From: an uncultured Acidobacteriota bacterium
GTDB taxonomy: Bacteria; Acidobacteriota; Vicinamibacteria; Marinacidobacterales; SMYC01
Direction of reading: 5' to 3'
Assembly: GCA_947259165.1 (NCBI GenBank)
Contig: CAMYKY010000036.1
Coordinates: forward strand, 1 to 41,003
DNA length: 41,003 nt
In this document: positions 17,345 to 25,073 of the stretch, in pieces
Layout of the letters: each line of letters opens with the position of its first letter
Numbering within the stretch: position 1 is the stretch's first letter
The notes under the pieces: model-generated
Seen by the model: only the letters and a program-made list of their open reading frames with translations
Databases searched by the model: none
Told to the model about the DNA's origin: nothing
Position numbers and translations under genes: made by a program

Positions 17345-17396
17345 AGCGGTCGGTCGGGACCACCCACCCTCCCACCCTTCCCCCCGGCCGACCGCT
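17345..17396 (+). terminator. GC-rich hairpin downstream of ftsZ
   Basis: AGCGGTCGGTCGGG (17345-17358) pairs with CCCGGCCGACCGCT (17383-17396) around a C-rich loop of about 24 nt. It begins 36 nt after the ftsZ stop. No T-run follows, so it may be a 3' stabiliser or Rho-related end rather than a classic intrinsic terminator. Confidence 0.4.
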
Positions 17397-17795
17397 ACTT
17401 CGGGGAGAGAGTGGTCACGGCGGCTGCGGAGCGCGGTCTGACCCGGATGAGATACGCCGTGACAACCTGACTTCGTCATACTGCAAAACAAGCTGCGTGA
17501 CCCCGGTCGCGACGCGCGCTAACGCACGTAGCGAGTGCTCTCACTTTCCGCGTCAGCTCCGGATCCGTATCTCGGATTTGTCTTCTTTCGAAGGCTTTGA
17601 GAGGAACAAAAAGCGAACACCTAGCCCGGACGAGCTTCGTATTCTGTACATAAATCTCTGGCCCTTTTGCGCGCTGGCTTCGTTGTGAATACTCGAAATA
17701 CCCAGGTATGCCATCGCATTCACGCCTCGCCGGCAGCGCCGAAAAGGACCCGGAATTTACGACAGGATCAGCGGGTCCGAGCACTAGCATACCGG
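17397..17795. other. Gap between ftsZ and the exported aldolase gene
   Basis: About 400 nt with no gene I can support. A minus-strand open frame crosses 17476-18042 but overlaps the aldolase gene in another frame, has no recognisable domain and has an unusual R/S-rich composition. Sequence around 17600-17700 is locally AT-richer and could be decayed coding DNA. Confidence 0.4.
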
Positions 17796-18737
17796 CTACC
17801 ACGGCATCTCGCGTTTCGTGTAGCGTCTCCCCTTCTCTGCAGCTTCTTGGTTGGCCGCGCCGATCATCACGCCCTCGTCGATCATGGCTTCGACGTTGTC
17901 GGCGCTGACCCCGTTCAGAAACACGATCTTCGCGGCCTTCGAGGCCGATAGAACCCGCGACCGAGCCTGGAGCATCACCTCGGGATATCCATCCGGGGCG
18001 CGGGTGACGCCGTAGGAGAAACCCATATCGCCCGGGCCCCACTCCGCGAAGCCGACGCCGGGGACTTGCGTCGATGCCTCGACGTTTTGGAGCGCGTGGC
18101 GGTCTTCGATTTTGAGGCCCAACAAGAGCTCACCGTTCGGGTTGAGCGGCCATGGGTCGGCGACTTCCAGGTACGCGCGGCCCGACATCCCCCAGATTTC
18201 GGATGCGTATCCTTGGCTGCCGCTTCCGCGAAGACCTTCTTGCAGCCCCTTGCCGACTTCCTGTTTGTGGAAGGGGTAGCGTGTGGCTTCCACGAAGGCC
18301 CGCGCGGCGCCGGGTGTGCGCGCGTGGCAGAGGAGCACGCCGTGGACGCCGGTGCCGAGGACTTGCTGGATCACCCAATGATTCGCGCGCACCGACGCCT
18401 CGTCGATGCCGAGGGCCGGAAACGTCGCGATGACCGCGGGGGTTCGATGCCCGCTCGGCGTCGGTCCGCCGTCGACGAGCCCGCGCATGAACTCGCGAAG
18501 TCGGGTCATGTCGAACGCCCCGTGCTCGAGCTCATAATTAATGTAGTCCGCCCAGGTCTGGGAGAGCTGTTTGCCTTCTTCGTAGCCGCCGCGGCTGGTG
18601 GTGTAGTAGATGGGCTGGCCACGTTCGAGAAGCTCGATGGCTTTGTTGACGCGTTTGGGTGCTGCGCTCGGGGGGCCGCCGAAGACGGCGACGCCTCCGA
18701 GGGCCAAGGCTAGAAAGAAAAGGGTCGTTCTTCTCAT
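17796..18737 (-). CDS. HpcH/HpaI aldolase family protein with signal peptide
   Basis: Known members are cytoplasmic class II pyruvate aldolases, such as 2,4-dihydroxyhept-2-enedioate aldolase. Family landmarks seen here are ELEHGAFD (equivalent to the active-site His loop), GVHGVLLCHARTPGAARAFVEATRYP, LLLGLKIEDRHALQNVE (metal-ligand Glu) and FAEWGPGDMGFSYG (metal-ligand Asp). Residues 1-26 form a clear signal peptide (MRRTTLFFLALALGGVAVFGG), so the product is probably periplasmic, which is unusual. The Arg that stabilises the enolate in HpaI (in a VRP-like strand) seems replaced in TPAVIATFPALG, so the reaction may differ. It is 313 residues. A strong AAGGAGG precedes the ATG at 18737, and a promoter lies upstream. 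Substrate is unknown. Confidence 0.82.
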   Translation of the reverse strand: MRRTTLFFLALALGGVAVFGGPPSAAPKRVNKAIELLERGQPIYYTTSRGGYEEGKQLSQTWADYINYELEHGAFDMTRLREFMRGLVDGGPTPSGHRTPAVIATFPALGIDEASVRANHWVIQQVLGTGVHGVLLCHARTPGAARAFVEATRYPFHKQEVGKGLQEGLRGSGSQGYASEIWGMSGRAYLEVADPWPLNPNGELLLGLKIEDRHALQNVEASTQVPGVGFAEWGPGDMGFSYGVTRAPDGYPEVMLQARSRVLSASKAAKIVFLNGVSADNVEAMIDEGVMIGAANQEAAEKGRRYTKREMPW

Positions 18738-18763
18738 AGGGTCCTCCTTGAGAATGGGCGACC

Positions 18764-18792
18764 AGCATACTGCCCACGAGGCCTCGGTCCAA
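18764..18792 (-). promoter_or_regulatory. Sigma-70-type promoter for the exported aldolase
   Basis: On the minus strand TTGGAC (18792-18787) is separated by exactly 17 nt from TATGCT (18769-18764). It sits about 27 nt upstream of the start codon, with AAGGAGG in between. It occupies the 100-nt gap shared with the divergent esterase gene. Confidence 0.5.
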
Positions 18793-18837
18793 GGTAGGAT
18801 CGGTGCTCGGTTGTTTGTTGCGAAGTGAGGTGAATTG

Positions 18838-20556
18838 ATGAGAAGACCCTTGATGTTGTGCGCATTCGCGCTCGTGATCCCATTTTCGGTAGCCGCTCAG
18901 GGAATACGCTTCGCGGTCAGCTTCTCCGAAGAACAAAGCGCCGAGCCTCTGGACGGACGGCTCTTGCTGATGATCTCGACCGATTCGGGTGCCGAGCCGC
19001 GTTTTCAAATATCGGACGGCCCGACGACGCAGGTCATCTTCGGCATCGACGTCGATGGGCTCGCACCTGGAAAAGAGGCTGTTTTCGACGCCAGCGTGCT
19101 CGGCTATCCCATTGATAGCGTGAATGACATTCCAGTCGGACGCTATCGTGTTCAAGCGCTCTTACACAAGTACGAGACGTTTAATCGCGCGGATGGTCAC
19201 GTCGTGAAGCTTCCGATGGACCGCGGTGAGGGCCAGCATTGGAACCGGGCTCCGGGGAACCTCTACAACGAGCCCTTGGACGTCGAGATCGATCCGAACC
19301 AAGACGGCGCGATCCGCGTCGTCATGGATCGATCGATCCCGCCCATCCCGGATCCGCCGACCACGAAGTACATCAAGCACGTCAAGATCCAGAGCAAGCT
19401 CCTTACCGAGTTTTGGGGCCGCCCGATGCATTTGGGCGCGCACGTCCTCGTTCCCGAAGGATTCGACGAGCACCCTGAGGCGCGCTACCCCCTGATGGTT
19501 TTCCACGGCCACTTCCCGTATACGTTCGGGGGTTGGCGCGAAGAGCCGCCGGATCCCAACCTCGAGCCCGAGTACAGCGCACGCTTCGATCTCGATGGGT
19601 ATAACCGGATCGTGCAAGAAAACGCATACGACTTCTACAAACAGTGGACGGGTCCCGACTATCCGCGTGTGCTCGTCATCCAAATCCAACACGCCAACCC
19701 GTACTACGACGACTCCTATGCCGTGAACTCGGAGAACCTCGGGCCTTACGGTGATGCGATCACCTACGAGCTCATCCCGCACATCGAGAAAGAGTTCCGT
19801 GGCATCGGCGAAGGCTGGTCACGGTTTCTCTACGGCGGCTCGACCGGTGGATGGGAGGCGCTTGGGGTGCAAGTGATGTATCCCGACGACTACAACGGTT
19901 GCTTTGCGGCGTGCCCCGACCCCATCGACTTCCGCGCGTACACAATGGTCGACCTCTACGAAGATAAAAACGCCTACTATCCCGAGAGCGCGTGGAAGAA
20001 GACCCCTCGCCCGGGACATCGAAACTATCTCGGGCAAGTCGACACGACCCTTGAGCAGATGAACCGGCGGGAGCTCGTTCTCGGGACAAAGAGCCGCTCG
20101 GGCCAGCAGTGGGATATCTGGGAAGCAGTGTACTCGCCGGTCGGCCGCGACGGCTACCCGATGCGGATTTGGGACAAGCTCACCGGTGAGATCGACGAAG
20201 AAGTCGCTCAGCACTGGCGGGAGAACTATGACCTGTCCTACATCATGAAGCGCGACTGGGCGACGCTCGGCCCGAAGCTCGAAGGCAAAGTGCACATCTA
20301 CGTCGGCGACATGGACAACTACTACCTCAACAACGCCGTGTACCTCACCGAGGAGTTTCTCGAGAGCACGACAAACCCGTATTACGGGGGTGAAGTGGAC
20401 TACGGCGACCGCGCCGAGCATTGCTGGAACGGCGACCAGACGCGGCCGAACGCGCTTTCACGGTTGCGCTACAACCAGATGTTCATTCCCAAAGCGGTCG
20501 AGCGGATGGAAAAGAGTGCGCCGGCGGGGGCGGATCTGACGAGCTGGCGATACTGA
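18838..20556 (+). CDS. Exported esterase-like alpha/beta hydrolase
   Basis: This 572-residue protein has an N-terminal signal peptide (MRRPLMLCAFALVIPFSVAAQG), then a beta-rich N-terminal region of about 170 residues. A hydrolase domain resembling the putative esterase/esterase D group follows. The proposed catalytic triad is Ser in FLYGGSTGGWEAL, Asp in IYVGDMDNYYLN and His in DRAEHCWNGD. HVLVPEGFDEHPEARYPLMV is the typical first strand region. ATG 18838 is preferred over the TTG at 18835, with GTGAGGTGA just upstream. Substrate is unknown; carbohydrate esters or peptides are possible. A duplicate of its last 45 codons lies at 22757-22903. Confidence 0.8.
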   Translation: MRRPLMLCAFALVIPFSVAAQGIRFAVSFSEEQSAEPLDGRLLLMISTDSGAEPRFQISDGPTTQVIFGIDVDGLAPGKEAVFDASVLGYPIDSVNDIPVGRYRVQALLHKYETFNRADGHVVKLPMDRGEGQHWNRAPGNLYNEPLDVEIDPNQDGAIRVVMDRSIPPIPDPPTTKYIKHVKIQSKLLTEFWGRPMHLGAHVLVPEGFDEHPEARYPLMVFHGHFPYTFGGWREEPPDPNLEPEYSARFDLDGYNRIVQENAYDFYKQWTGPDYPRVLVIQIQHANPYYDDSYAVNSENLGPYGDAITYELIPHIEKEFRGIGEGWSRFLYGGSTGGWEALGVQVMYPDDYNGCFAACPDPIDFRAYTMVDLYEDKNAYYPESAWKKTPRPGHRNYLGQVDTTLEQMNRRELVLGTKSRSGQQWDIWEAVYSPVGRDGYPMRIWDKLTGEIDEEVAQHWRENYDLSYIMKRDWATLGPKLEGKVHIYVGDMDNYYLNNAVYLTEEFLESTTNPYYGGEVDYGDRAEHCWNGDQTRPNALSRLRYNQMFIPKAVERMEKSAPAGADLTSWRY

Positions 20557-21035
20557 GGGTCAGTCGCCGGTGGTTTCTGGCTTGAGCTCGTCGTCGGAGT
20601 CGTGTCCAGGCTGAGATAGCTACGGGGCTCCGGATCGTTTTCGTCCAACATTATTAGGCGTTGGTCGCCGGGTGCAACCCCTCTCCAAATCGCTGAACGG
20701 CCTTCGAATATCGTGGCAGCGAAAGTGGCGCCTCGACGCCGTTTTTGCGGCGGTGTTCTCCGCTTTTGCGGCTGGAACGCCGAAAAAACGTGCGCTCGGC
20801 GAGATTCGTGCACCGACGAACCTCCGAGTCCCGGTGTTGCGCCGCTTCCTTGTTACCCTTAACTATTTGATATTGCAGCTGTTATTGCGCCGCGGGACGT
20901 TCGTTATTTCGCGGACCGGTACCAGTGCCGGATTGGCAGCGGCCTTGCAATGATGGGAGCTGTCCGTAATTCAGAATTAGTCTATCACCGCGCGTGATCC
21001 GTTTTGTGCGCGTCGAGCAGAGCGAGAGGTCAACA
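20557..21035. other. Gap between esterase and S8 protease genes
   Basis: About 480 nt, somewhat AT-richer than the flanks. An open frame on the minus strand (20469-20813) mostly mirrors the esterase 3' end and has no recognised domain. No RNA gene or clear promoter was seen; TTGCAA at 20945 has no good -10 partner. It may be decayed sequence linked to the duplication described for this locus. Confidence 0.4.
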
Positions 21036-22679
21036 ATGTGCAAAATGCGTAGAACCAAGTTCGCTGTCGCAGTAGCGTTCGGGGCCTTCGTATGGTCTGC
21101 TCATCTCAGCACCGATAAGCCACAAGCGGCTAGCACGTTCATTGTGCAGGGTGACGGTCTTGATTCCGTCCGACAAAGTGTACTTTCCGCAGGAGGTCGA
21201 ATCACCCACGAGCTGCCGATCATCGATTCGGTCGGAGCGGAGCTTCAGCTCTGGCAAGTGAGCCTCGTTCTCGAGTCCGGTCACGTCGAACGAGTCTACG
21301 AGGATGGCTCTACCATGGTCAGCGCCGACGCGTCGAGCTACGACGATGGCGAAGGGAAGGGTGGCAGCCGTGACACCTACTTTCCCACGCTCGTCGGAGC
21401 GGATCGACTTCACAGCGAAGGGATCGACGGAGCTGGGGTGGCGATTGCCGTCATCGACACCGGCATTTGGCAGGACCGGGCGATTCGCGACCGAGCCGAT
21501 GGACGAAGGCGTAGCATCGTTCAATACGACGCTCTGACGAATACCGTCACCTACGACGGGGCTACGGACGACGGGAGCGGGCATGGCACCCACGTGTCGA
21601 GTATCGCGCTCAGTAGTCGCGAAGTCGAAGGGCGCTACAACGGAGTCGCTCCAATGGCCGACCTGGTGTCGATAAAAGCCTTTGACGAGAACGGATTGGG
21701 TACCTATGCCAACGTCATCCGCGGCATCGACTGGGTCGTCGCCAACCAAGGCCGTCACAACATCGCCGTGCTGAATCTTTCTTTCAGCGCTGCGCCACAA
21801 TCTCATTATTGGGACGACCCGCTCAATCAGGCGGTGATGGCCGCTTGGCAGGCCGGTATTGTCGTCGTCGCATCAGCGGGCAATCGAGGTCCGGATGCGA
21901 TGACGATCGGCGTTCCGGGAAACGTTCCGTACGTCGTTACGGTGGGCGCGATGACGGATGGCTACACTCCGGAGGATCGGAGCGATGACATTCTCGCCAC
22001 GTTTTCCTCCGCAGGACCCACCGTGGAAGGATTCGTCAAGCCTGAGATCGTCGGACCAGGAGGACACGTCCTCGGCATCATGGCTTCAACGGCTCAGATT
22101 GCGGAAGAGCATCCTGAGTTTCACGACTACAAGAGGTACTTCATGATGTCGGGAACCTCTCAGGCGACCGCCGTCGCGAGCGGGACGGCTGCGCTCATGC
22201 TTCAGCAGAATCCGGCGTTGACGCCGGACGACGTCAAATGCCGCCTGATGGCGTCAGCGCAGGCGGCGGTGGATCACGAAGGCACGCTCGCCTATAGCAT
22301 CTTTCAACAAGGCGCCGGGATGATCGACGCCTACGCCGCCGTCTATAGCACTGAGTTTGCGTGCGCCAACCAGGGTCTCGACGTCTCGCTCGACCTGGCC
22401 GGCACCGCTCACTATCGCGGACGCGCAAACCGCGACGAGAATGGCAACTACTACGTCGAAGGCCTCAGCGGCTATACCTGGAACGATGCGTTCATGTGGA
22501 ACGATGCGTTCATGTGGAGCGACGCGTTCATGTGGAGCGATGCGTTCATGTGGAGCGATGCGTTCATGTGGAGCGATGCGTTCATGTGGAGCGATGCGTT
22601 CATGTGGAGCGACGCGTTCATGTGGAGTGATGGGCTCACAGAAAGCATGTCGATCGACATTTGGGTCGATCAGCAATAG
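21036..22679 (+). CDS. Exported subtilisin-family (S8) serine protease with WSDAFM repeat tail
   Basis: This is a serine protease expected to act outside the cytoplasm. The signal peptide is at residues 1-32 (FAVAVAFGAFVWSAHLS). A short propeptide-like region follows, then the catalytic domain with Asp in AVIDTGIWQ, His in GHGTHVSSIA, oxyanion Asn in ASAGNRGPD and Ser in MSGTSQATAVASG. After FSSAGP and the last catalytic helices there is a linker, then eight W-N/S-D-A-F-M hexapeptides plus one degenerate unit (WSDGLT), and the tail ESMSIDIWVDQQ. I chose ATG 21036 because AGAGG lies 6 nt upstream; a GTG at 20994 is also in frame. It is 547 residues. No cognate sorting system is visible nearby. 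Confidence 0.9.
   Translation: MCKMRRTKFAVAVAFGAFVWSAHLSTDKPQAASTFIVQGDGLDSVRQSVLSAGGRITHELPIIDSVGAELQLWQVSLVLESGHVERVYEDGSTMVSADASSYDDGEGKGGSRDTYFPTLVGADRLHSEGIDGAGVAIAVIDTGIWQDRAIRDRADGRRRSIVQYDALTNTVTYDGATDDGSGHGTHVSSIALSSREVEGRYNGVAPMADLVSIKAFDENGLGTYANVIRGIDWVVANQGRHNIAVLNLSFSAAPQSHYWDDPLNQAVMAAWQAGIVVVASAGNRGPDAMTIGVPGNVPYVVTVGAMTDGYTPEDRSDDILATFSSAGPTVEGFVKPEIVGPGGHVLGIMASTAQIAEEHPEFHDYKRYFMMSGTSQATAVASGTAALMLQQNPALTPDDVKCRLMASAQAAVDHEGTLAYSIFQQGAGMIDAYAAVYSTEFACANQGLDVSLDLAGTAHYRGRANRDENGNYYVEGLSGYTWNDAFMWNDAFMWSDAFMWSDAFMWSDAFMWSDAFMWSDAFMWSDAFMWSDGLTESMSIDIWVDQQ
22479..22631 (+). repeat. Tandem 18-nt coding repeat (WSDAFM), about 8.5 copies
   Basis: The 18-nt unit TGGAGCGATGCGTTCATG repeats with exact periodicity from 22479, with a few synonymous C/T changes and two AAC-for-AGC units at the start. 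Near-identity at the DNA level implies recent expansion or gene conversion. All three minus-strand frames are also partly open across it, which is a by-product of the repeat. Confidence 0.95.
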
Positions 22680-22756
22680 ACGTGCGGCGCTAGATATCGT
22701 TCGGCCTGTTTGCGGAGCAGCGTCACGCGTGGATCTCGATCGGAATTGAGACGGGC

Positions 22757-22903
22757 AGCTCCGAGCGTTGCTGGAACGGCGACCAGTCGAGGCCCAACGC
22801 GCTCTCACGGTTGCGCTACAACGAGATGTTCATCCCCAAAGCGGTCGAGCGGATGGAGAAGAGCGCGCCGGTGGGGGCGGATTTGACGAGCTGGAGGTAT
22901 TGA
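22757..22903 (+). pseudogene. Remnant of a second esterase gene (3' end only)
   Basis: From TGCTGGAACGGCGACCAG to the stop this aligns base-for-base with 20421-20556, about 90 percent identical, with most changes synonymous. It encodes CWNGDQSRPNALSRLRYNEM and onward to TSWRY-stop. No upstream esterase sequence precedes it; the S8 protease gene ends 78 nt before. It is the scar of a tandem duplication or of an insertion/replacement event. Confidence 0.85.
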
Positions 22904-23085
22904 GCTCGGTACACGCGCTCGGCATTGTCTCGAGAGGGTCGAATAAAGACATCGAGGTCTTGCGTGGCACGAGGCAAACCATGGTAACCGACCGCGTGTG
23001 CGCCTACGATGACGAAATCGACGGCGGCATCCGCGAACCCCAAGAGCAGATCGCGGAAATCGCTGTTGAGCTCAGTATCCTTCAC
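22816..23085 (-). pseudogene. Truncated nucleotidyltransferase (MNT/AbiEii-like)
   Basis: The first about 60 residues read as the start of a small nucleotidyltransferase: LLLGFADAAVDFVIVGAHAV, then GYHGLPRATQDLDVFIRPSR with the G-x-x-A and DLD metal-binding pattern, then DNAERVYRA. At about 22905 the frame runs into the antisense of the esterase remnant, so the remaining domain is lost. Related proteins often occur in toxin-antitoxin-like pairs. The start (23085) overlaps the upstream small gene by 14 nt. Confidence 0.7.
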
Positions 23086-23341
23086 CGTCCTCGTCGGGTA
23101 TAGCGTCGCCGGGGCGGTACAAGCGTGTGGGCGTGTTGGCTCGGTTGTACTCGGGAATCTCTCGCCCGGCTAGAATCCAGGCGTCCACGGTGAGGGGCCA
23201 CATCAAGCTGACGCGCTCTTGCGGCGTCATGGCGGCCCAGACCTCGTCGCCGGGCTCCTCGCCCAGGCGATACTTCACCACGGGCCAGTTGGCTCTAGCT
23301 CGCGCACGCTCCTTGCGAGCGTCCAAGGCTTCATCTTGCAT
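23072..23341 (-). CDS. Small hypothetical protein, partner of the truncated nucleotidyltransferase
   Basis: This 89-residue, charged protein contains EVWAAMTPQERVSLMWPLTV followed by DAWILAGREIPEYN. I recall similar short proteins encoded directly before nucleotidyltransferase genes of this type, suggesting a two-gene unit, but I cannot assign a function. It overlaps the next gene by 14 nt. A TAGAAT box lies 10 nt before its ATG. It may be a leftover of a decayed module. Confidence 0.55.
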   Translation of the reverse strand: MQDEALDARKERARARANWPVVKYRLGEEPGDEVWAAMTPQERVSLMWPLTVDAWILAGREIPEYNRANTPTRLYRPGDAIPDEDGEGY

Positions 23342-23351
23342 CAGTGCTTAC

Positions 23352-23357
23352 ATTCTA
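23352..23357 (-). promoter_or_regulatory. Possible -10 box close to the start of the small gene at 23341
   Basis: The minus strand reads TAGAAT, 10 nt before the ATG at 23341. No convincing -35 was found. The spacing suggests a very short leader. Confidence 0.3.
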
Positions 23358-23398
23358 CCGCACGGACAGGTAGGTCGGCGCCCGCGGAGACAACCCTC

Positions 23399-23404
23399 TA
23401 TAAT
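23399..23404 (+). promoter_or_regulatory. Consensus -10 box just upstream of the radical SAM gene
   Basis: A perfect TATAAT ends 9 nt before the ATG at 23414, so transcription would begin at or within a few bases of the start codon. No -35 match is visible at 17 nt upstream. Confidence 0.45.
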
Positions 23405-23413
23405 GTTGGAACC

Positions 23414-25063
23414 ATGAGCCGCCTGATTGCCGATCGTCTGAGGGAACGTCTGTCGTCCGAGATCGGCACGATCACCAAGCCCCACGGAGGAAAGCTCCGT
23501 ATCGCGCTCGCATACCCGAACCGCTACTACCTGGGAATGTCGAACGTGGGATTCCAGGCTGTTTACAAGTTCTGGAACGAGCTTCCCGACGTCGTGTGCG
23601 AGCGCGTGTTTCTACCCGATGATGACGAGCTCGAAGAGTACGCGCGTTCGAAAACACCGCTTCTGTCGCTCGAGACGCAGCAACCAGTTCGTGATTTCGA
23701 TGTGATCGCGTTCTCGATTACGTTCGAGCCCGACGAGGTTAACCTCGTTCGAATCCTCGATCTCGCTGGGATCCCACCACTCTCCGCCGATCGCCGCGAC
23801 GACGATCCACTCGTTCTTGCCGGCGGACCGATCACTTTTTTGAACCCCGAACCGATGGCGCCTTTTCTCGATGTCGTCGCGATCGGGGAGGCCGAGGCGC
23901 TCTTGCCCACGCTTACCGACGCGCTCCGCGCTTCGACGGCGACCGGAGACGTTCTGAGCCGTCTCGAGCAGGAAGAGGGCTTCTACGTTCCTGCGCGCCA
24001 CCGGCCGTCGGCGCTCGTGCGGGCCAAGATGGGAAAACGTGCGGACTACTTGCCGCCCGCGACGTATGTCCTCACTCCCGATACGGAGATGTCCAACAAA
24101 TTTCTCGTTGAAGTCTCGCGCGGGTGTCCGACCCTTTGTAGCTTCTGTTGGGCCGGCTACAACTATTTGCCCAAACGTTCGTTCGAAATCGAGAAAATCC
24201 TCGAAGTCGCGCGCGAAGCTCGCAAGCACACCGACCAGGTTGGGCTGGTATCGACTGCGGTCGGAGCCCACAAAGAAATCGTTCCCTTGTGCGAAGCGCT
24301 GAAAGAAATGGGCTACCGCGTCAGCGTTTCGTCGTTGCGCTTCGAAGATCTTCGAGGCGAGCTCCTCGATCCGCTCTCGAGCAGCGGGGAAAAAACGCTC
24401 GCGGTCGCTCCGGAGGTGGGAACCGATCGCCTGCGCTTCGCGATCCACAAGCGCGTTCCCAATACCGAGATACTCGAGAAGACCGATCTCATCTTCTCGC
24501 GCGGCATCGAGAACTTGAAGCTGTATCTCATGGTGGGACTGCCGACCGAGACCCAGGAAGACGTAGAGGGGATCGTCGATCTCGTCTCACGAATTCGTGA
24601 ACAACTCATCGACCACGGCAGGAAACGCGGCCACGTCGGACGCCTGATCCCGAGCGTCAACCCTTTCATCCCCAAGCCGGGAACACCGTTCCAATGGAAC
24701 GCGATGGAGAAACCCAATGTGCTCGCGAAGAAGATGCAGTACTTGAAGCGGGCCTTCGCGAAGATGGCGAACGTCGAGGCGAACTTCAAATCAGCGCGGC
24801 AAGAAAAACTCCAGGCGCTTCTCTCCGTCGGCGACCAAAGTGTCGCGCCCGTTCTCCTGCGCCTCGCTCGCGGCGAAACGAATCTAGCTCTCGCGCTGAG
24901 GGAAGCCGGAATCGATCTCGACGCGACCATCTACCGCGAGCGGCCACTCGACGAGCCTCTGCCTTGGGGACACATCGATAACGGCATGAAACCCGAGCTT
25001 CTGCGCAAGCAGTACGAAAAAGCCCAATCGAGTGTCGAGCTCGCACCCGTCCTAACGTCTTGA
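23414..25063 (+). CDS. Radical SAM protein with B12-binding-like N-terminus
   Basis: The protein has an N-terminal region resembling cobalamin-binding-type radical SAM proteins (LRIALAYPNRYYLGMSNVGF). The radical SAM core follows, with Cys in SRGCPTLCSFCWAGYNYLPK, giving the C-x3-C-x2-C cluster motif. Later segments are VAPEVGTDRLRFAIHKRV and LYLMVGLPTETQEDVEGI, typical of this fold. It is 549 residues from ATG 23414; the frame is open further upstream but without family sequence. It resembles an uncharacterised TIGR03960-type family (from memory). Substrate unknown; it probably works as an RNA, protein or cofactor modification enzyme. pgeF follows after 10 nt. Confidence 0.85.
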   Translation: MSRLIADRLRERLSSEIGTITKPHGGKLRIALAYPNRYYLGMSNVGFQAVYKFWNELPDVVCERVFLPDDDELEEYARSKTPLLSLETQQPVRDFDVIAFSITFEPDEVNLVRILDLAGIPPLSADRRDDDPLVLAGGPITFLNPEPMAPFLDVVAIGEAEALLPTLTDALRASTATGDVLSRLEQEEGFYVPARHRPSALVRAKMGKRADYLPPATYVLTPDTEMSNKFLVEVSRGCPTLCSFCWAGYNYLPKRSFEIEKILEVAREARKHTDQVGLVSTAVGAHKEIVPLCEALKEMGYRVSVSSLRFEDLRGELLDPLSSSGEKTLAVAPEVGTDRLRFAIHKRVPNTEILEKTDLIFSRGIENLKLYLMVGLPTETQEDVEGIVDLVSRIREQLIDHGRKRGHVGRLIPSVNPFIPKPGTPFQWNAMEKPNVLAKKMQYLKRAFAKMANVEANFKSARQEKLQALLSVGDQSVAPVLLRLARGETNLALALREAGIDLDATIYRERPLDEPLPWGHIDNGMKPELLRKQYEKAQSSVELAPVLTS

Positions 25064-25073
25064 ACCCGCCTTG

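Noticed and set aside
17476..18042. Minus-strand 188-residue open frame partly in the gap after ftsZ
   Set aside because: It overlaps the exported aldolase gene in another frame, lacks any domain and has no ribosome-binding site.
20469..20813. Minus-strand open frame around the esterase 3' end
   Set aside because: Mostly antisense of the esterase; the rest shows no domain.
22479..22660. Short regular repeats resembling a CRISPR array, and a minus-strand PHERIA-type repeat protein
   Set aside because: The 18-nt units are contiguous without spacers and lie in frame in the S8 protease gene; the minus-strand frame is open only because the repeat lacks stops.
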